From the NCBI RefSeq assembly GCF_019320115.1, contig NC_089584.1:100550320-100614319 (forward strand): a DNA stretch of 64,000 nt, in the 5' to 3' direction. This document shows positions 57,647-64,000 of this stretch, in pieces. A model generated the notes under the pieces. The model saw only the letters and a program-made list of their open reading frames with translations, was not told the DNA's origin and searched no databases. Numbering within the stretch: position 1 is the first letter of the stretch; every line of letters starts with the position of its first letter. Origin of the DNA: Miscanthus floridulus (Eukaryota > Streptophyta > Magnoliopsida > Poales > Poaceae). A program made the translations under genes and the position numbers.

Positions 57647-57907
57647 GCTCGTGTACTGATTGTAAGTGTGATGGATAGACTTGATTTAGATAGAATTGTA
57701 ATGGTTACAGCTCCATTAACCGCTACTCTAGTTTGAGTTATATATATCTATGTGGTGCTACTCTAAATTTGTTTGAGATCGTACCATGAAAATTATTAAT
57801 GGTTGTTAAAGTTGCACTTTGGTATGAGTTGTGAACTTCACTAATGGATCTTTGTTGGATTATTTTCCTCTTTAGTGATCTCATTACTGACCAAGCACAT
57901 AGACAAA

Positions 57908-59048
57908 ATGGAGGAGGCCCCCAACAAGAGGAACGCACTGGCCAGCCTCACGGATGATGCTGTTGTCGAGATTCTCCACCGCCTCCCCACCCACTCCATG
58001 TTCTACTGCAAGTGTGTCTGTCGGTCCTATAATCACCTCATCTTGGACTACAACAACCATAAGGTGCTGCCCATGACTCTAGCCGGGTTCTTCTACAACA
58101 TCGACCAAGGCCATCGATGCTACACCAGAGTCACCGGTGAACACCCCTCTTTGTCCTTCTTGCCCTCCACCTTGGCTAATGTAGCTATCTTAGATATCTT
58201 CAACGGCCTCATCCTATACTGGTGCCAAGGGGCTGATGGATCATACTAATATGGCGTCTACAATCTAGCAACCAAGGAGTTCAAGAAACTGCCGCCTAGC
58301 ATCCATTCTGTTGGTGAGGCTCTATTGGGGTTCGATCTGACAGCCTCCTCACACTTCCATGTGATTGAATATATAGAAAAGGAGTAGGATGATGAGTGTA
58401 AGGGTGTGGACATCTACTCATCTAAAACTACAGCATGGATCTATATGAAATTTAAATGGGGACCAAATACTTGTGTGACAATTGATAGATTAGAAGAAAT
58501 GAGATCATCAAAAACTGTGTATCTTAACGGTTGTTTGCACATTATGGGGTACTCGGGGATTTACCCTTAGATACTTGCTGTGGATATGGAGGGAGAGACA
58601 TGGTGAAAAATTCCTTGCCCACGTGGTTCTTCACCCTCCATCCATCAAGCTCTGGATCACTTGTGCGTATGTACTGTTCATGGTCACAATATGTCCAAAC
58701 TTTCAATCTAGATCCTTGAAGACTATGGTACTAATAAATAGACATTGAAGTATACTATCTGAAGGTGTTTGCACAGACTAACATTGAATTTAGTTATTAC
58801 TCGTACTACAATGTTAATGAGTACTACTCAACAGTTCACCCAGAATGGAATTTGCTTATCTTTGTTGGGGTTGGGGGTGGAAAATGACATCCTTGCATAT
58901 AACATGGATAGCAGAAAAAGTTCATGTCATCCCTACATGTTACAGTCAATTTTTGAAATGTGGCATCCTACCACAAATCAATGGTAGACCTTACTATCTT
59001 CCCTATGTTCCCTTGTTCTCGGAGTTGGAGTCATTAGCAGAGGAGTAA
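57908..59048 (+). pseudogene. F-box protein gene copy 2
   Basis: Starts MEEAPNKRNALASLTDD at 57908, in the same context as copy 1. The F-box and first part of the associated domain are open to 58249, where TAA interrupts. Further stops (near 58386, 58568 and 58602) and a frameshift around 58610-58700 follow. The C-terminal part 58845-59048 is again similar to copy 1 (ELESLAEE). It has no LTR insertion and so defines the pre-insertion structure of copy 1. The tandem unit, with the small hydrophobic ORF, is about 1.6 kb. Confidence 0.85.
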
Positions 59049-59232
59049 ATAAAGTTCCATGATGTATCTCTCTATCATGATATGTTTAAATGGATCAATG
59101 TTGTTTGATTGTCTATGGACATGTTAATTTTCTCTTGGATGGATGTTATCAATATTATGCAGCAATTTTAACTTATTTGTAATGTAAGCTAAGGTCTGTG
59201 TAGTGTGTCAGACATGTTCAAACCTACAGAGG

Positions 59233-59251
59233 TCAGACTTTCTTGCGTGTG
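59233..59251 (+). repeat. 19-bp inverted repeat, left copy
   Basis: TCAGACTTTCTTGCGTGTG, a perfect inverted partner of 60488-60506. The pair encloses the acidic ORF. A degenerate direct copy (GGACTTTCTTACGTGCGTAG) is at about 61428-61446. Confidence 0.85.
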
Positions 59252-59468
59252 TAGCAACATTTCAACACCAATGGCTCCTCTTTGTTCCCAAAAACTAAAA
59301 AACACCAATGGCTCCTTTGTAGTAGTGATATATTAACCATCACGATCTCTTTCGCAACTCCTCTCATTTTCCTTCCTTCCCCGAGCCCTCCCATTCCCAC
59401 TATAGATCTAAAATCGTCAGGAACATGCAGTTGCCTTCTCCAAACCTACTTCACTCTTAGCCACCGCC

Positions 59469-60037
59469 ATGGTGAAGGGTGAGCCTTCTACGAAGCATGC
59501 ACGGGAGGAGGAGGACATTGTGCCCGTGGTGACGGAGGATGACACCATGCCTGTGGTGAAGGAGGATGACACCGTGCCCGTGGTGAATCAAGATGAAGCT
59601 CCGGTGGATCCCTTTGGAGATCGAGATGATTGGGACGTTGGCATCATGAGTAAGGCTTTCTTGAAGATTAGGCATGTGCTACAGAACACCGATCTAGGCA
59701 CCCTCAACCCACCTCGAGAGGAAAGGATAACAATTATGTCTTCATTTTTCATCAACTCGTTGATGTCCTGGAAGAACTACCAGCTTACCTGAACAAGAAT
59801 CGCGTAGACAATGTGGAGTACATCCTCGTCTGCTACCAGAGCCGGATAGATGGCTTCGACACTAGCGTCGCGACATAGGGAATCTACACCGCCCACAACA
59901 CCAAGAAGCACTGGCGCAACCTGGTTTGTGCCGATGCTAACTAGGTGACCAACCGCATCGCCATTGACAAGGACGATGACGACATTGATACTAATGAGGA
60001 GGACAAGGACAAGGATAGTGATACCGACGATGAGTAG
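59469..60037 (+). pseudogene. Small acidic protein gene, function unknown, frameshifted
   Basis: The start codon at 59469 has an excellent plant context (GCCACCGCCATGG). The first frame (59469-59792, 107 codons) includes three tandem 9-residue units of the type VPVVTEDDT (59520-59600), then WDVGIMSKAFLKIRH. A shift near 59745-59770 leads to a frame reading VLEELPAYLNKNRVDNVEY. It runs, with two stops (about 59877 and 59942), to a very acidic C-terminus (DKDDDDIDTNEEDKDKDSD) and TAG at 60035-60037. I do not recognise a family. The acidic ends suggest a nuclear or chaperone-like protein, but that is speculation. The sequence after its stop (AGTAAATAAAGTTCC) is shared with the 3' ends of the F-box copies. 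Confidence 0.5.
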
Positions 60038-61883
60038 ATGAGTAAATAAAGTTCCGTTTGATGTATCTCACGTTGCATTTGATGTATCTACCTTATGTTG
60101 GGAGTACGGAGGGAGTACATGTTGTTACTCTTTCCTTATGTTGTTACTCTTCCTAATGTATCTTCCCTTGCATTTTATGTTGGATGCGTTCAAATGTATA
60201 GAGGTTTTGATTTGTGAAGTCTTATTTGTATATCTATGTTTACTATATTGTTGAACTTTGTATTAATTAGGTGGGTTAAACTCTGTTGAGCATGGTGTAG
60301 ATCATGTCATTTGGTCATTTGGTAGCCAGTTTCTAGCCGTTGTTGGTTGGTTTTGCCTGCATGTTTCTTTCTGGTTCTCTTTCTGATCTATAGTAATGGT
60401 AAACATGCATAACAGAATTCATCTGATCAAGTCTCACATCGATGTAATGCCTAACGTAGGAGCCACATAGCTATTCAAATTTTATAGCACACGCAAGAAA
60501 GTCTGAGCATCGTAAATCTGACCGGGCCGGACACATCTCACGTTATACAAGGAAACTTGTTTCGCACGAATACATTCATTGAATTCCTAAAGAAACAAAT
60601 AAAATTTAGAATCTTTGAGGGAAGGGGGCGCTCCTCCCATATAGAACTTGCGTGGTTGCCAAGAGTGAAGTGAATGCACAGGAAAGTTGGACACAAGAAG
60701 TGCATCTTAGAAGAAGAGCTTTTGACCACCATGACACGCTTGATACTTGAAAGCCTGGTGCGGCTGTGAAGAGGACTCACAACAGTCGAGGGGTAGTAAG
60801 GCAGTCAGCTAGCTAGAGATAGCTATACAATAGGAGTGAGTCCAGGCATTGTCCACATAGGGACGCCAGGGCAGGAATAGGCTTCTAACATGACCGCACG
60901 AGGTTCATCATTACTTGTATTCGAGTAGTGAATATTTTAGAAGGTCGGACCATCTGTCATCCGGTGAAGTATACAGTGCACTCTAATCCAAGTAGTCGTA
61001 GGCTCGTAGTAGTCGAGGGGCAGTAGCTAGCTAGAGATGGCTACATGGTTTCATAGGTTTTGATTGCACTCCCTAGGCTGTGGTTGATGCTACTGCTTTA
61101 TTAGGCGCCCGTGGGTTTTTAGAAAAAGTCCGCATTATTAGGCATATCCTGGAAACAAGGATACAATTAACTCCTGATGGAAGCCGAGGTCGTCTCTAGT
61201 TCATTCCAATTAAAGGCTGCATGCATACATGCATGTAAGCCAGGGAGACGGCTCCAATAGAGGCTTAGACATGATATTTTTAATTAATGCAATTTCACAG
61301 TCTTCCTCCATTCCTTGGTATCTAAAATTTCATCCCGTGCACTTAACAAACCGGCTCGGAGGCAGTATGAACAAATGCACTCAATTTGCACTATATACTA
61401 TCCTACGAGATGAAATGTACAGTGGGTGGACTTTCTTACGTGCGTAGTAAAAAAATATGAACAGAAAGAAACATGAAGATCATAAAGAGAACCAGAAAAC
61501 TCCGCATTTCCCGGTAATCTAACCGTCTTGTCCGCTCGGTCACCCGCGCATCCGGTAATCTAAACCATGTCGTTGTTGGAATTCCCATGCCAGTTCGTAG
61601 AGGGTATCTAAAACTCCTACTGTAACCCCCGCTTGGCCGCCTCCCCAGCCTCCTCCTCAATCAGCGTAAGTCAATCGTGCCACGCCACCTCTCCAGCGCT
61701 TTGTCTCGCCGCCGTCCACACAGCGTAGCTCCATCCATGTCATCGACGCCGGCAATCATGGAGGTGAGGTGGCACCCCCATGTCGCGTTTGCTAGCGCTC
61801 CCTGATGAGCTAGACATTGAGATCGCCGGTGTTGATAGAATATGCTCGGTAGTCCACCGAGGGCTATCCTACGATGGTAGATT
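60038..61883. other. About 1.8 kb without a recognisable gene
   Basis: Contains the likely 3' end of the acidic gene and a GGGAGTACGGAGGGAGTACA motif near 60100-60120 that looks like one end of a Stowaway MITE. It also holds the right 19-bp inverted repeat (60488-60506), a weak minus-strand frame at 60538-60780, and two copies of a CAGCTAGCTAGAGAT motif near 60805 and 61030. The GC-rich 61600-61780 may be the edge of another element. I support no gene here. Confidence 0.5.
60488..60506 (-). repeat. 19-bp inverted repeat, right copy
   Basis: Exact reverse complement of 59233-59251, 1.24 kb away. Flanking bases outside the pair do not match, so a target duplication is not evident. Confidence 0.85.
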
Positions 61884-62067
61884 TGTCGGTGGGGATGCAC
61901 GTAATCAGGAACCAGATGGTGACACAAGGAGCAGAGACAGCGATTTAGACAGGTTAGGGCCATCTAATCGACGTAATACCCTATGTCCTGTGTCTTTGGT
62001 GTATTATATTGATCTGGACGACCAAGTAGCTTGATGTAGCCTATCCGCTAGGGGACCCCTGCCTCTC

Positions 62068-62076
62068 CTTATATAG
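62068..62076 (-). promoter_or_regulatory. TATA-box candidate in the terminal Tat-type LTR
   Basis: The minus strand reads CTATATAAGGAGAGGCAGGG. This directs transcription towards lower coordinates, in agreement with the orientation of the related Tat-like element. Confidence 0.55.
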
Positions 62077-62570
62077 TCTGGAGAGACAGGGTTACAAGTA
62101 AAGTATCCTATTTGGTACTATACAATGTCTTGCGGTGCACGCCGAGCAGCGCCGTGCACGCCTTGATCTTGTGGGCCGGGCCACCTCTGATGGTGCGGCC
62201 CATGTCTTGGGGGCCATACCCCCACAGCTAGTCCCCGAGCCTGACAGTAGGTGATGTAGTCACGTGGTGCCAGGGTCAGAAAGTAGAAGACCAGCCGAGC
62301 AATCAACCAGTCCCTGGGCATAGCCTCAAGATGAGAACAAGCACATTCACCGCAAGGTGAAGTGTGCCCACTTAGTCCCCGAGCCTGCTGGAAGATGAAG
62401 AATGAATCTTGTAGCAGGGTCAAAAAAGTCTAAAAGCTTGCCGACGTCGTCTGACATGCGCGTATCAAGACCCCAGATGTACTGCCCAAGATCAGCACCC
62501 TGATCCGAACAGCATGGAGTAGCTTGATAGCACACCGACAAGACGTAGCAAGATCCGAGCAGCAAGAGAT

Positions 62571-64000
62571 TCCCCCGGCGTCGCTGGCGATGACCGAGCA
62601 CCGAGGAGCGAGGAGTCCTCGGTGTCGCTGGCGATGACCGAGCACCGAGGAGCGAGGAGTCCCCGGTGTCGCTGGCGATCTCCGAGCACCGAGGAGCGTG
62701 GAGTCCCCAATGTCGCTAGCGATGACCGAGCACCGAGGAGCGAAGAGTCCTCGGCATCACTGGCGATGACCGAGCACCGAGGAGCGAGGAGTCCCCGGCA
62801 TCGCTGGCGATGGCCGAGCATCGAGAAGCGAGGAGTCCCCGGCATCGCTGGTGATGACCGAGCACCGAGGAGCGAGGAGTCCCCAGCGTCGCTGGCGATG
62901 TCCGAGCACCGAGGAGCGTGGAGTTCCCGATGTCGCTGGCGATGACCGAGCACCGAGGAGCGAGGAGTCCCCGGCATCGCTGGCGATGACCGAGCACCAA
63001 GGAGCGAGGAATCCCCGGCATCGCTGGCGATGACCGAGCACCGAGGAGCGAGGAGTCCCCGGCATAGGTGGTGATGTCCGAGCACCGAGGAGCAAGGAGT
63101 CCCTGGCATCGCTGGTGATGACCGAGCACCAAGGAGCGAGGAGTACCCGGCATAGGCGGTGAGATCCGAGCACCGAGGAGTGAGGATTCCCCAAAGTCAC
63201 TGGCGATGACCAAGCACCGAGGAGCGAGGAGTCCCTGGTGTCGCGGGCGATTCCCGAGCATCGAGGAGCGAGGAGTCCCCGGTGTCGCTGGCGATGTCTG
63301 AGCACCGAGGAGCGAGGAGTCCCCAGCGTCGCTGGCGATGACCGAGCACCGAGGAGCGAGGAGTCCCTGGTGTCGCTGGCGATGACCGAGCATCGAGGAG
63401 CGAGGAGTCCATGGCATCGCTGGTGATGACCGAGCATCGAGGAGCGAGGAGTCCCCGGCGTCGCTGGCGATGACCGAGCATCGAGGAGCGAGGAGTCCAC
63501 GGCGTCGCTGGCGATGACCGAGCACCGAGGAGCGAGGAGTCCCCGGCATCGCTGGCGATGACCGAGCACCGAGGAGCGAGGAGTCCCCGGCGTCGCTGCC
63601 GATGACCGAGCACCGAGGAGCGAGGAGTCCCCGGCGTCGCTGGCAATGTCCGAGCACCGAGGAGCGAGGAGTCCCCAGCGTCGCTGGCAATGACCGAGCA
63701 CTGAGGAGCGAGGAGTCCCTGGCATCGCTGGTGATGACCGAGCATCAAGGAGCGAGGAGTCCAAAGAGTCGCTGGTGATGACCGAGCACCGAGGAGCGAG
63801 GAGTCCCCTGCATCGCTAGCGATGACCGAGCACCGAGGAGCGAGGAGTCCCAGGCATCATTGGCGATGTCCGAGCACCGAGGAGCAAGGAGTCCCCAGCA
63901 TCGCTGGCAATGACCGAGCATCGAGGGGCGAGGAGTCCCTGGTGTCGCTGGTGATGATCGAGCATTGAGGAGCGAGGAGTCCAAAGCGTCGCTGGTGATG
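62571..64000. repeat. 44-bp minisatellite, about 32 copies, continuing past the window
   Basis: The unit starts GATGACCGAGCACCGAGGAG and continues CGAGGAGTCCCCGGCRTCGC and TGGC, 44 bp in all. For example, starts at 62589 and 62633 are exactly 44 apart. Variation is by single bases. It lies inside an LTR. Long minus-strand frames here (up to 335 codons) are a by-product of the repeat. Confidence 0.92.

Larger units (their letters stand above)
61884..64000 (-). repeat. Tat-type Ty3/gypsy LTR, truncated by window edge
   Basis: Begins TGTCGGTGGGGATGCACG, like the TGTCGGTGCAG start of the Tat-like LTR at 503 and 38310. It continues with CAGGTTAGGGCCATCTAATCGACGTAATACCC, a type I recognise from grass Tat LTRs. 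A TATA box on the minus strand and a 44-bp minisatellite follow. No primer binding site precedes it and the other end is outside the window. It could be a solo LTR or part of a full element. The start might be up to 70 bp further left. Confidence 0.6.

Noticed and set aside
59316..59327. Certain right end of the CACTA element
   Set aside because: Only the 12-bp terminus fits. No subterminal repeats and no matching 3-bp duplication; the 19-bp inverted repeat pair also spans this point. Reported only as a possibility.
60100..60120. Complete Stowaway MITE
   Set aside because: Only one CGGAGGGAGTA-type end is visible. The inverted partner is not found nearby.
60538..60780. 80-codon minus-strand ORF
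   Set aside because: No recognisable domain, no splice or start support, and the surroundings are repeat remnants.
62492..63984. Long minus-strand open frames (up to 335 codons) at the end of the window
   Set aside because: They are translations of the 44-bp minisatellite in rotating frames. There is no start context, domain or non-repeat sequence to support a gene.
62571..64000. CRISPR-like array of regular repeats
   Set aside because: Units are directly adjacent 44-bp tandem copies without unique spacers, inside a plant LTR.

Overview
The window is repeat-dominated nuclear DNA of a flowering plant, almost certainly a grass. The evidence is the element mix (Tekay/Del-type and Tat-type Ty3/gypsy, SIRE/Maximus-type Ty1/copia, MULE, CACTA, Helitron) plus LTR and accessory-ORF types that I recognise from Andropogoneae such as sorghum, sugarcane and Miscanthus. 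The species cannot be fixed by eye. I see no bacterial features, CRISPR, rRNA genes or intact host gene.

Positions 1-502 hold the end of one LTR and a short GC-rich remnant. Positions 503-39579 are a three-level nest of LTR retrotransposons, all on the minus strand. The outermost is a 10.1-kb Tat-like gypsy element without pol. It has a gag remnant and an antisense multi-exon gene of the 'putative gypsy type transposon' family. Its left LTR was split by a 16.0-kb Tekay/Del-like chromovirus with 4.7-kb LTRs and an extra ORF ahead of gag. That element's right LTR was in turn split by a 12.9-kb SIRE-like copia element with an extra 3' ORF. Each level shows TG..CA ends and a 5-bp target duplication (TCTAG/CCTAG, ACGGG/ACAGG, CACTT/CACTT). 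All coding regions carry stops or frameshifts, so the elements look dead.

Positions 39585-42236 are the older DNA into which the nest inserted. It ends in a Helitron-type 3' hairpin and contains exon-like fragments. Positions 42540-48300 are three solo LTRs of one SIRE-related family, each inserted into the previous one, with clear target duplications.

From 48301 the content is DNA transposons and gene fragments: a MITE-like element, a 3.8-kb MULE with about 260-bp inverted ends (transposase lacking its catalytic domain, plus a GRF-zinc-finger/membrane gene), two exons of a nucleotide-sugar-transporter-like gene, and a CACTA end. A tandemly duplicated, degenerate F-box gene follows, one copy split by a solo LTR. 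A small acidic ORF lies between 19-bp perfect inverted repeats. The window ends in another Tat-type LTR that carries a 44-bp minisatellite.

The genes do not form a host pathway. The layout records successive insertion, LTR-LTR recombination and decay. Possible novelty lies in the accessory ORFs of the retroelements, the self-nested solo LTRs that share an insertion zone, the acidic ORF with its inverted repeats, and the minisatellite that is open in several frames.
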